A DNA stretch of 64,000 nt from Dendrobium chrysotoxum. Taxonomy: Eukaryota > Streptophyta > Magnoliopsida > Asparagales > Orchidaceae. Positions 1 through 9,750 of the stretch are shown here, piece after piece. The notes below the pieces were generated by a model, which worked only from the letters and a program-made list of their open reading frames with translations, did not search any database and was not told the DNA's origin. Every line of letters starts with the position of its first letter. The stretch's first letter is position 1. The position numbers and the translations under genes are program-made. The DNA lies in assembly GCA_019925795.1 (NCBI GenBank), contig CM034304.1:25374228-25438227 (forward strand). Direction: 5' to 3'.

Positions 1-8
1 AGCCCTCC

Positions 9-16
9 TATAAAAG
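9..16 (+). promoter_or_regulatory. TATA box of the copia 5' LTR
   Basis: TATAAAAG lies in a pyrimidine-rich context and recurs at the same place in the 3' LTR (8119-8126). Transcription would be expected some 25-35 bp downstream, which puts the GA-rich run (about 72-105) and the hairpin array inside the RNA leader. Confidence 0.7.
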
Positions 17-235
17 AACTTTTTCTAAAACTAAGAAAAATCTTTTGCTGCCTTCCTTCCCTGAGAAATCCTAGAGAGAGAGAGAGTTGGGAGAGAGAGA
101 AGAGATCTTGTGAGGGGGAGTTAGTGAGGGATTCACTAAGGTTGCTCCAAGCACGGATCAGAGTCATCTTCTCTGCTCGTCGTCTGTCGTCTAGTCGGTG
201 TTCTTCGTGGGAGGATCGTTCGCAAGAAGATCCGG

Positions 236-432
236 GTTCTCTGCCCGCTTCAGGAGGAAGCGAAAGGAGTTTGTGGGTTCTCTACCCGCTTCAGGTGGAA
301 GCAAAAGGAGTTCGAAGGTTCTCTGCCTGCTTCAGGAGGAAGCGAAAGGAGGTCAGGTTCTCTGCCTCACCGTGTGGTGAAAAGGAGGTGTTTTGTACAG
401 GCTTCTCCGCCTTGCTGTGGGAGCAAAAGGAG
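236..432 (+). repeat. Array of five short hairpins in the 5' LTR leader
   Basis: There are five units about 37-45 nt apart. Each has an opening like TTCTCTGCC, a 5-6 bp stem with a 4-5 nt loop, then AAAGGAG or AAGGAG. The stems are CGCTTC/GAAGCG (246-262), GCTTC/GAAGC (288-302), GCTTC/GAAGC (329-343), TCACC/GGTGA (367-380) and TTGCT/AGCAA (412-426). The flanks are conserved while units 4 and 5 change both stem arms in a matched way. Confidence 0.75.
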
Positions 433-737
433 AGTCACTTTCGTTTAGTGCAATACCCAGAGGGGAGGCTCCGGGGAGTGGACGTAGGTCAAGTTGACCG
501 AACCACTATAAAATCTGGTTTGCTTTTCTGATTCAGTTTTGCATTTTACTTTTCAATATAAACTGCTTGGGTGAATATCGTTGGTTGATCTTTTCGTTAT
601 TGTTTACTTGTTTCCGCTGCTAAGTATCGAAAAGATTTTTGTAGTTATCGTGAAATTTTTAAATAACCAATTCACCCCCTCTTGGTTAGCCTCGGGACTA
701 GTTCACTAGGGCTTAACATCCCTTTCGAACTTTCAAG

Positions 738-750
738 TGGTATCAGAGCA
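738..750 (+). promoter_or_regulatory. Primer-binding site (initiator tRNA-Met type)
   Basis: TGGTATCAGAGCA begins two bases after the LTR end. It is the usual plant copia minus-strand primer site, complementary to the 3' end of initiator methionine tRNA. Confidence 0.93.
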
Positions 751-791
751 GGATTCAAAATTTCTGTTTAAAAACTTTTGAATTTGATCCA

Positions 792-2603
792 ATGGCTAAT
801 TGTAACAATCGTAATACTGCTGAAGGTTATTCTATTACTAGACCACCGTTGTTTGACAATATTCCTTTTGATTTTTGGAAAACACGCATGTCTACTTTTC
901 TGCAATCTATTGATTATCGCATGTGGATGTTAGTTAAGGACGGATACGAACCACCTTTTCGAATGATTAACAATGTGAAAACTGAATTGCCGTTTGCTGA
1001 TTGGACGTTTGATGATCGTGATTTAGCACAGTTGAATGCAAAATGTTTGAACTGTTTCTTTTGTGCTTTGAAATCTGAAGACTATATGCGTGTTTCTACT
1101 TGTACAACGGGAAAGGAAATCTGGGATAGGTTATGTATAACATACGAAGGTACAACTGAAGTCAAACAATCTAGGTTAAACATCTTGTTACATGATTATG
1201 AACTTTTTCGCATGAAACCTAGTGAGACTATTTCAAAAATGTACACAAGGTTCACTCAGATTGTTACCTCTTTGCATGCTTTAGGTAGAGAACTTACCAA
1301 CTACGAAAGAGTGAACAAGATTCTTAGATGTTTGCCTGCTTCTTATGATGCTAAGATTACTGCTATTACTGAATCCAAAGATTTAAATACTTACTCTATT
1401 GACAGCTTACTTGGATCACTCATTGCTTACAAGCAAGGGGTGAACCAAAGGCAACTTGATGCAGGAGAACGCAAGAAAGAGAAGACCGTGGCACTAAAGG
1501 CCAAAGATTCAGATGCTAGCACTTCCGGGTCTGATAGCGATGAAGTTGCCTTAATCACAAGGCAATTCAAAAGCTTTCTAAGGAAGAAACATAAGAACCA
1601 TCAGAAGTGGAACAAGGGTAAGTTCAATAAAAACTTTAAGGGTTCATCTGAATCGGTTTGTTTTGAATGCAGGAAGCCTGGACACATTAAGGCTGATTGT
1701 CCAACACTTAAAGCTCACCCAAGCAAGGAGAAGGGTGAGGAGAAACCAAAGTTCAGAAAGGACAAGAAGCGGATTCAGAAGGCGTTCTAGGCAGACTCTG
1801 CATCCGACTCTTCTGAGACTGAAGCTGAAGAGGAGGAAACAAACTTGTGTCTGATGGCGGATGATCACTCTGGTCAGTCGGACCAGGAAGAGGTATGTGA
1901 GCTTACTTACGATCAGTTATTTGAAGTTTCTGAAAAGATTCATACATCGTATAGGAAGCTTAAGAAAACCCATGCTAGTTTGAAACTAGATTATCTGACT
2001 TTGCAAAAAGAGCATGAAGTGTTGATTAAGGATCATTCCACCATTGATAGCAATCACATGTTTTTACTAGATGAGTTTGATGAACTGAATAAAAAGCATT
2101 CTGATTTAATTGTTGAGCATAACTTGTTAAAAACATCGCATGGTGAATTAGAACTTGCTTTTAAGAAAGTGAATGATTTGGCATCTGAGTTAGAAAGTAT
2201 TGAAAGTGCAAAAACATTTAAAATTGGAAGTTTAAACAAACACATTGAGTTTTTGAAAGTAAAAATCAGTGCTTTTAAAAATAACAAAACACCGCCTACT
2301 TTTGAACAATTTTATGCACCGCCACCTTTTAAAAATTCTGTTGCAAGTTCATCAAAGAATGTTTCATACACTACTAGGAAGAGGCACTATCACTCACGAC
2401 GTTTAGTTAATCCTTTTCCTGGTGTTAGATGTTTTTCATGTGGCATGTTAGGACACATATCACACACTTGTACTGTTCACCGAAGTACACATTGGGTGTG
2501 GAGACCCAAACTGCCTGTTGCACAGCACAGCACGCATGCATCGCATTCTTCTTTTCATAAGAAGGAACCCAAACTTGTTTGGGTTCCTAAGACTGACATT
2601 TGA
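792..2603 (+). pseudogene. gag: Copia gag with coiled coil and two zinc knuckles, one internal stop
   Basis: This is the capsid-nucleocapsid region. It starts at ATG 792, 42 bp after the primer site. The first 230 or so residues form a UBN2-type copia gag domain. A CCHC zinc knuckle (CX2CX4HX4C) lies at about 1659-1700. A TAG at 1788-1790 interrupts the frame, and the same frame continues past it. The continuation is an acidic stretch, a long heptad-rich coiled coil (about 1920-2280), and a second CCHC knuckle (about 2430-2472). It ends at TGA 2601-2603. Apart from the one stop the reading frame is clean, so the break is recent. Two separated zinc knuckles joined by a coiled coil fit SIRE-like copia gag. 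Confidence 0.88.
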
Positions 2604-2614
2604 TGATTTTGTAG

Positions 2615-5600
2615 GTGTGCTCTCACACAAGACCTCGTGAGAGCATGCGGTACCTGGACAGCGGATGTTCTAGACATATGACTGGAGATGCAAATAAGTT
2701 CATTTTGCTGGAGGCCAGAGCTGGAGGCAAGGTTACACTTGGAGATAACACCACCAGGAAGGTGGTAGGCACAGGTATGATTGGTGATTCAAAGAATTTT
2801 GTGATTGATAATGTTTTGCTTGTAGATGGACTGAAACACAACTTGCTGAGCATTAGTCAACTCTGCGAGAAGGGATACAACATCAAATTCATGCCCACTG
2901 GCTGCATTTTAAGCTTAAATAATGAAGTTGTTTTGCAGGGGCAAAGGATTAACAACGTCTACAAGCTGGATGTAAGTAGCATTAAATCTGATAATTCAAT
3001 TTGCTTAAAAACTGCTGCTGATGAGTCTTGGTTATGGCATAGGAGATTGTGTCATGCCAGTATGAAAACCCTTAGGAGAGTCACCCAAAAGGACTTAGTT
3101 AGAGGTGTGCCCAAGCTTAAGTTCACTAAGGATCACCTGTGTGATGCCTGTCAGTTGGGGAAGCAAGTCCAGTCCTCTTTTCACTCAGTTAAGGACATTA
3201 GCACCTCTAGACCTTTAGAAGTTCTTCATATGGACCTCTTTGGACCCATTAGCACTGCCAGCTTAGGGGGGAGAGTCTATAGTTTTGTGATTGTTGATGA
3301 TTATTCAAGGTTCACTTGGGTTAAGTTTTTGTCACACAAATCTGAGTCATTTGATGAGTTTAGATCTTTCTCTACTTGGATTCAGAAGAAGTTAGGATGT
3401 GAGATTATTACCATCCATAGTGATCACGGAGGGGAGTTTGAAAATGAAAATTTTGGAAGTTTTTGTAAGGATCATGGGATTAGTCACAATTTTTCAGCTC
3501 CTAGGACCCCTCAGCAGAACGGGGTAGCTGAAAGGAAGAACAGGACCTTAGTAGAAGCCGCTAGAGCCATGCTTGCCGAGTATTCACTTCCTAAATACTT
3601 TTGGGCTGAAGCGGTGAACACTGCCTGTTATGTGCTGAATAGGGTGAATGTGAGAGTCAAACTGAACAAGACACCTTATGAGATCATTAAGGGTAGAACA
3701 CCAAATCTGTCCCACCTCCATGTCTTTGGCTGTAAGGTTTTCATTCTGAACAACGGGAAGTCACCCTTAGGAAAATTTGACCCCAAATCTGATGAAGGAG
3801 TGTTCTTAGGATATTCAAGTGTGGGGAAATCCTTTAGGGTGTTCAATAGGAGGACTTTGGTGGTGGAAGAAACAATCCATGTAGTGTTTGATGAATCTGA
3901 TCCTAAGGAGTCTAGATCTGAAGTAGAAGATGAAGAGATTGTTGAGGTTACCCAAGGAGTTGGAAATACAAATTTGGAGGAAAGGGTAGAACCTCAAACC
4001 CCATTGCCTAGAGATTGGAGATATTCTTCGAGTCATCCTAAAGAACTGATCTTAGGAGACCCTTCTGAAGGTGTTAGGACTAGGCATGGACTTAGGAAGG
4101 AAGTAAACCATTCTGCCTTTATCTCAATGACTGAACCCACCAACATCAATCAAGCCCTGTCGGATGAATTTTGGATTTTAGCTATGCAGGAAGAATTGAA
4201 TCAATTTGTAAGGAATGATGTTTGGGAGTTAGTAGAAAGACCTAGAAACCAAAGTATTGTGGGAACCAAGTGGGTCTTTAAGAATAAGATGAATGATTCT
4301 GGTATGGTGGTGAGAAATAAGGCAAGATTGGTGGCTAAGGGGTATAATCAGATAGAAGGGATAGATTTTGAGGAAACTTTTGCCCCTGTAGCTAGATTGG
4401 AAGCCATTAGAGTGCTACTAGCCTTTGCCTGTTATAAGGGATTTAAGCTATTTCAAATGATGTCAAGAGTGCCTTTTTAAATGGGGTAATTAAAGAAGAT
4501 GTTTTCGTAGAATAACCCCCAGGTTTTGAGAGTTCCCAATATCCAAATCATGTCTATAAATTAAAAAAGGCCTTATATGGATTGAAACAGGCACCCAGAG
4601 CTTGGTATGAGAGGCTTAGCACATTCCTGTTAGAAAGAGAGTTTGTTAAGGGGAGCGTAGACACCACCCTTTTTCTGAGGAGATTAGGAGATGACTTACT
4701 CATTATCCAGATCTATGTTGATGATATAATTTTTGGATCTTCTGATAAATATTTATGTGAAGAGTTTTCTAAAACAATGAGTAAAGAGTTTGAGATGAGT
4801 ATGATGGGAGAATTGTCCTACTTTTTGGGGTTTAGCATAAGGCAAACGGATGATGGAACATTTCTCAATCAATCAAAATACACTAAGGACATTTTGAAGA
4901 AATATGAAATGGATAAAGCCAAGCAAATCAATACTCCCATGCCCTCCTCAGTTCAGTTAGATAAGGATTCAAATGGAAAATCTGTTGATCAGAAGAAGTA
5001 TAGAGGGATAATAGGTTCACTGCTTTACCTGACTGCTAGCCGACCTGATATCATGTTTAGTGTCTGTCTTTGTGCTAGGTTTCAGGCTGATCCTAAAGAG
5101 TCCCACCTGACTGCTGTTAAGAGAATTCTTAGATATATTTTAGGTACCCCAAACCTAGGAATTTGGTACCCTAGGCACAGCACCTCCTTTGAGATCATTG
5201 GATATTCTGATTCTGACTTTGCGGGGTGTAGGGTGGATATGAAGAGTACTTCTGGGACTTATCAATTTATAGGACAGTCGTTAGTCTCCTGGTCCAGTAG
5301 AAAATAGAACTCAGTTGCACTTTCCACTGCTGAAGCTGAGTACATTGCCTTAGGGAGTTGTGTGGCCCAAGTTCTTTGGTTGAAGCAGCAAGTCTTGGAT
5401 TTAGGAGTACCTGTTGGCACAATGTCTGTTCTGTGTGATAATACTAGTGCCATCTGTATCTCTAAGAATCCAATCCAACATTCTAGGACCAAACACATTG
5501 ACATTAGGCATCACTTCATTAGGGACCATGTTACAAAAGGGGACATTGAGCCACACCACGTAGCAACTGAAAATCAGCTGGCTGACATATTCACTAAACC

Positions 5601-5664
5601 ACTGGCATTTGACTCATTCAGCATTTTGAGAACCAGATTAGGAGTGATTGATATAAATGCTTGA
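2615..5664 (+). pseudogene. pol: Copia pol: protease, integrase, reverse transcriptase, RNase H, broken
   Basis: The open stretch 2615-4480 carries the aspartic protease active site in DSGCSRHMTGD (about 2655), the pre-integrase zinc domain (WLWHRRLCHAS, about 3030), and the integrase core with HSDHGGEF and PQQNGVAERKNRT (3415-3545). It then enters the reverse transcriptase. A one-base loss near 4457-4460 shifts the frame. In the new frame a TAA (4513-4515) precedes a second RT block with YGLKQAPRAWYERL (from about 4570) and the catalytic YVDDI (about 4715). A TAG at 5305-5307 then splits RNase H, whose STAEAEY and TKHIDIRHHF motifs follow to TGA 5662-5664. Pol lies in a different frame from gag. 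The TAA and TAG stops are consistent with C-to-T change at glutamine codons, as expected for methylated DNA. Confidence 0.92.
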
Positions 5665-6404
5665 TTCTGATGACTGTTGATTTATGATTGTTATGATTGG
5701 TATTCTGATTTCGGTTAGTTAGTTTTTTTTTTTATTCTGTTTTTTTATTTCTGTTAGTTAGTTTTTGTATTCTGATTTCTGATTTTTGTTAGTTAGTTTT
5801 GGTTTGATTATTTGCTTTCAGTTGATTTTATTTCTTCTGCTGATTTCTGTGTTACCCTTTTTTGTTAGTTTGATTTGAGTATTTACTTTGCTATAATTTT
5901 CTACCTATTTTTATTTATTTACGGGTTCATATCTTGCACTTACTGTTTTATGCTTTTCAAGATCTGATCACCGCTCACTATTTCTGGTGATCTGAATTTT
6001 TGACTGGGAGTTTTTACCTTGTTTTGGTTTGGAAGCTGATAAGCAGTGATTGACTTCGCTGAATCTGTTAAAGGGAAGAAACATTGATAATTGTTTCTCT
6101 TCCTCTAACTCCTTTACTGGTGTGTAGTTTCTTTTGAATAAAAATCCTTTTCAAAATTAAAATGTTAGTTTTTGAAATAGAGATTATTTTATCTTCCTAC
6201 AGTAATCTGCCTCATATCAATAGTGTTTTTCAAAGTCTTGAGTCATTAATTTGATTTTCTAAACCAAGTGATTGCATTTATCATATGTTGTATGGATTTT
6301 GTTTTGTGAATCGTTCTTCCTTACTGCGGAGTCATCTCCTATGTCTGGAAGATAATCTCACAGTTGAGACTCTTTAATGATTATGAAAAGGAGAAAGCTT
6401 ATAA

Positions 6405-6560
6405 AAGATGCGCAGTGCGCCAGATAATTTGAAAAAGAGGCATAAAATGAGCCAAAAACTGAAAAGATGCGAAATTGCCAAATTGGATACACAAAGTGTA
6501 TCAAAAATCAAAAGATGCGCAAAGCGCCAACCAATTTGAAAAAGAGGCACAAAATGAGCC
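6405..6560 (+). repeat. Direct repeat with small inverted repeats in the post-pol spacer
   Basis: A block of about 50 bp at 6405-6455 recurs at 6507-6558. Both begin AAAAGATGCGC and end in GAGGCAYAAAATGAGCC. Short hairpins occur at regular places: GCGC-AGT-GCGC, GATACA-CAAAG-TGTATC and GCGC-AAA-GCGC. Confidence 0.6.
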
Positions 6561-6991
6561 CAACACAAGCTTTCTTTCCTTTCAGATTATTAAATATCTT
6601 AGAAAAATCTGTGCGCCACTTAATATTTTCAAAAGCTTGAGTCTTGAAAATCCTGATTTCTGATTTTTTACTTTGTAACACTATTATATCAGATATTTTT
6701 CTGGAACGAGGCTTGAAAGGATTTCTTTTCAAATCTAATGTCTTTTATTCTGAATCGGATTTTTGTGTTGAAAGAGGTTTGCATCGATAAGGTGCCCGGG
6801 GTGGGAGTTACGAAAGTTGATTATTTCCAACCTTTTTTGGATTTCAGCGCTGTCAATTGTCCTGTCATTGGTTTTTGAATCTAAAATCAAGGAAAAATTC
6901 TGATTTTCCTGTTTTGTAGTTTGTTCTATTTATGTTTTATTTTATGTTTTCTTATCGTGTTATGTTTTTCGCTCCTCCTTTTTGTGATGTC

Positions 6992-7002
6992 AAAAGGGGG
7001 AG
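6992..7002 (+). promoter_or_regulatory. Internal polypurine-tract-like motif
   Basis: AAAAGGGGGAG lies 162 bp upstream of the true polypurine tract and nearly matches it. It could act as a second plus-strand primer site, but it is judged only by similarity. Confidence 0.5.
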
Positions 7003-7153
7003 TCAGTTGTAGTCGTGTCTGTTTCTATTTTCTGAGTCATATTTCCTGTATTGTTTTAGCTGTTAAATGAAAATTTTAAAAAAAAATGTTTGTTTGTTTG
7101 ATCTCCTAGTTTACTTTTACTGTCAGACTACTTTATAAATGTTTGCCATCATC

Positions 7154-7167
7154 AAAAAGGGGGAGAT
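7154..7167 (+). promoter_or_regulatory. Polypurine tract
   Basis: AAAAAGGGGGAGAT directly precedes TGTTGCAAAT, the first bases of the 3' LTR. Position and sequence are typical of SIRE-like copia elements. Confidence 0.9.
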
Positions 7168-7494
7168 TGTTGCAAATCTGGTTTTGATGATGACAAACAT
7201 GTTTCCAGTGTGTTTTGCTTGGCTAATCTGTTTCAGGCACAAAAGACCGCGAGCCACTCAAGCCAACTCAAGATCGGGTCCAAGTGTGTCAAATGTATGA
7301 TTTTTCTTTTTATTGAGTCAATTGTAATGTAACTGATCCCCTAGCTAAGTAACCTTGCACACACACACTCAGGGGGAGAGATTGAGTGAGTTAGAGTTTC
7401 TGTTCAAAATTTGTTCAGATCGTCCTAGATCCTGGACGTTAGTAAAACAGAAACCCTAATTAGGGCGACTAAGCTAAGAGGGTCTGATTGAGCC

Positions 7495-8075
7495 GATCGT
7501 CCTAGACGATCTATGGATCGTACGGGATGATATTCCCAAATCAGAAATTATCAGCCGCCAGATTAAGTTAGGCAAGTTTTATTTTAAGTATTTTGGTCTG
7601 ATCGTCCCGGACGATACGTGTATCATCCTGGACGATTCACTACAATCATGCCTAACTTAGTCTGGTAATTAAGGAAAGCAATTAATGTTTAATTGATACG
7701 ATCACATCGTCCTAGACGATCGCAGGATCGTCCCGGACGATCGTGATCGTCTTGTGCATTTCAGCTGTACGTCCAGAACTATGTACAGGACGATTTGGGG
7801 GCCTTTTTGAACTAATCGTACCGGACGATTACCCTATCGTCAGGGACGATCAAGTCATTTTTTGGTCGTCCAGTACAGATTTCTCTGGACGACCCGAACT
7901 GTCTTCTGGACGATTTCCTTCAATTTGAACTAATCGTCCCGGACGATCGCAGGATCGTACGGGACGATATGAACAACTTTTTCTACTGATCGTCCAGAAG
8001 AGCCAGATCGTCCAGGCTGAAATAGCTGAATTTGAACTGATCGTACAGGACGATCTACCGATCGTCCTGGACGAT
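7495..8075. repeat. Periodic array of paired palindromes in copia U3
   Basis: The core is ATCGTCC(T/C)(A/G)GACGAT with small variations. Clear copies centre near 7503/7523, 7608/7629, 7713/7734, 7821/7843, 7940/7960 and 8047/8067. These are six pairs with partners about 21 bp apart and pairs 105-119 bp apart. Weaker GTCCAG/CTGGAC half-copies lie between pairs (7766-7793, 7865-7912, 7988-8018), and a partial copy starts near 7417. Confidence 0.85.
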
Positions 8076-8118
8076 CTTTGCCGACCAGTTGAGAATTAGG
8101 GCAAATTTTAAGCCCTCC

Positions 8119-8126
8119 TATAAAAG
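8119..8126 (+). promoter_or_regulatory. TATA box of the copia 3' LTR
   Basis: TATAAAAG is in the same position as in the 5' LTR, immediately after the palindrome array. Transcription from here would run into the downstream gypsy LTR. Confidence 0.65.
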
Positions 8127-8345
8127 AACTTTTTCTAAAACTAAGAAAAATCTTTTGCTGCCTTCCTTCCCTGAGAAATCCTAGAGAGAGAGAGAGTTGG
8201 GAGAGAGAGAAGAGATCTTGTGAGGGGGAGTTAGTGAGGGATTCACTAAGGTTGCTCCAAGCACGGATCAGAGTCGTCTTCTCCGCTCGTCGTCTGTCGT
8301 CTAGTCGGTGTTCTTCGTGGGAGGATCGTTCGCAAGAAGATCCGG

Positions 8346-8542
8346 GTTCTCTGCCCGCTTCAGGAGGAAGCGAAAGGAGTTTGTGGGTTCTCTGCCCGCT
8401 TCAGGTGGAAGCAAAAGGAGTTCGAAGGTTCTCTGCCTGCTTCAGGAGGAAGCGAAAGGAGGTCAGGTTCTCTGCCTCACCGTGTGGTGAAAAGGAGGTG
8501 TTTTGTACAGGCTTCTCCGCCTTGCTGTGGGAGCAAAAGGAG
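8346..8542 (+). repeat. Array of five short hairpins in the 3' LTR
   Basis: This is the same five-unit array as at 236-432, offset by 8110. It differs at one base between the units' opening and stem (8394 G against 284 A), outside the stems. All stem pairings are identical in both LTRs. Confidence 0.75.
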
Positions 8543-8847
8543 AGTCACTTTCGTTTAGTGTAATACCCGGAGGGGAGGCTCCGGGGAGTGGACGTAGGTC
8601 AAGTTGACCGAACCACTATAAAATCTGGTTTGCTTTTCTGATTCAGTTTTGCATTTTACTTTTCAATATAAACTGCTTGGGTGAATATCATTGGTTGATC
8701 TTTTCGTTATTGTTTACTTGTTTCCGCTGCTAAGTATCGAAAAGATTTTTGTAGTTATCGTGAAATTTTTAAATAACCAATTCACCCCCCCTCTTGGTTA
8801 GCCTCGGGACTAGTTCACTAGGGCTTAACATCCCTTTCGAACTTTCA

Positions 8848-9750
8848 TTATCCTCTAATTATTTTTATATTCTGATTATTTAATTAACCCATATAAAAAT
8901 AATAATTAAAAATTATGTAAAATTAGGATGATAATCAAACTCTAGATCCTAGTTTGAATGAACTTTATTTATACTTCATAAGTTGGAAATACTAATACTT
9001 AACTTATTCAACTATTTAAACTATTATCCTAATTTAAATTTATAAGCTATACCTTTATAAAATTAACTTTTAAAATTGTAAGATGAATAATTAATATTAA
9101 AAATTAAATATAAATAGATTAAAATTTAAAATCATAGCTAACTTGAAGATGAAATAAGTTATCTCATCAAGTCATTACATTAAAATCATTAATATTGTAT
9201 GAAGGTCTAAAGCATAAGCTAATATTTAAAATGATTAATTATATACTCTATTAAAGAAAAAGAAAAATAACTATAAAATAGTTCTCAAAAAAAGAAAAAG
9301 AAAAGAATCAAAAGATAAAGATGACTACATTCAAAAATTAATATCAATAAAAGTTTAAGATTGGAAATATAATTTTATACAGAAACTAAAAATGATAAGA
9401 TGAGAAAGCTAATAAAAGGGATGGTGAATAAGTAAAAGTACAATTTTAACTACAATCATTTCTAATCATTAAAACTCAATTATTTACTTCAACAACTAAA
9501 AGGTAATGATTAAATCTCTAACTTATAATTTCAAATTGGGTTATAACTAGAATAATTGATTAGTTTAACTATTAGTATTTTCCAAACTAGAAATATAGCC
9601 TTATTCCTTTTTACTAATTCTAGATAGTGATGTATTATCCTATATTTTAATAATTTTATATTATCACTTTTTATTTTAGTTAATCACTTAATCAAAATTA
9701 TAAAATTTTATTTGCTTGAGGACAAGCACGAGTTTAAGTTAGAGAGGATT
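8848..9750 (+). mobile_element. 3' internal end of a Tat/Athila-like gypsy element
   Basis: About 900 bp of roughly 80% AT sequence has no meaningful open frame. It ends in GCTTGAGGACAAGC (from about 9715) and a purine run AGAGAGGATT directly before TGATGAGTGT. This arrangement is typical of the 3' end of Tat/Athila-lineage gypsy elements. The copia element interrupts it at 8847/8848. Confidence 0.65.

Larger units (their letters stand above)
1..735 (+). repeat. 5' LTR, 3' part only (promoter, R, U5)
   Basis: The segment is collinear with 8111-8847 and ends in TTTCA two bases before the primer-binding site. It starts just upstream of the TATA box, so nearly all of U3 is missing. Differences from the 3' LTR are at 166, 174, 284, 451, 459 and 580, all transitions, plus a C-run indel near 679. 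A 135-codon open frame here is an accident of the hairpin repeats and shows no protein family. Confidence 0.95.
5665..7153 (+). other. Post-pol spacer of the copia element, no env-like ORF
   Basis: About 1.5 kb lies between pol and the polypurine tract. The first part (5700-5890) is T-rich with repeated GTTAGTTAGTTTT motifs. A direct repeat with small inverted repeats lies at about 6405-6560. SIRE-type relatives often have an envelope-like frame here; I see only short frames with no membrane-protein character. Confidence 0.75.
1..8847 (+). mobile_element. Ty1-copia LTR retrotransposon, SIRE/Maximus-like, 5' end cut by window
   Basis: The order LTR, tRNA-type primer site, gag, protease, integrase, reverse transcriptase, RNase H, long post-pol spacer, polypurine tract, LTR is seen directly. 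Integrase before reverse transcriptase makes it Ty1-copia. The coiled-coil gag extension with a second zinc knuckle and the 1.5-kb spacer after pol suggest the SIRE/Maximus lineage (inference). Bases 1-735 match 8111-8847 with six transitions and one 2-nt indel, so about 0.8% divergence and a recent insertion. The first 943 bases of the 5' LTR are outside the window, so the target-site duplication cannot be checked; the 3' flank starts TTATC. The coding region carries several stops and a frameshift, so this copy is non-autonomous. Confidence 0.95.
7168..8847 (+). repeat. 3' LTR, complete, 1680 bp
   Basis: It begins TGTTG after the polypurine tract and ends TTTCA. The part from 8111 matches the 5' LTR. 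U3 (7168-8110) holds a regular array of palindromes. The TATA box is at 8119-8126 and the hairpin array repeats at 8346-8542. Confidence 0.95.

Noticed and set aside
124..531. 135-codon frame in the 5' LTR (and its 109-codon equivalent at 8234-8563)
   Set aside because: It runs through the hairpin repeats, is shortened in the other LTR by a single base difference, and shows no protein family. The repeat conserves base pairing, not amino acids.
7495..8075. CRISPR-like array
   Set aside because: The regular spacing is superficially similar, but the repeats are palindromes in pairs inside a retrotransposon LTR of a plant genome, with no spacer-like unique units.
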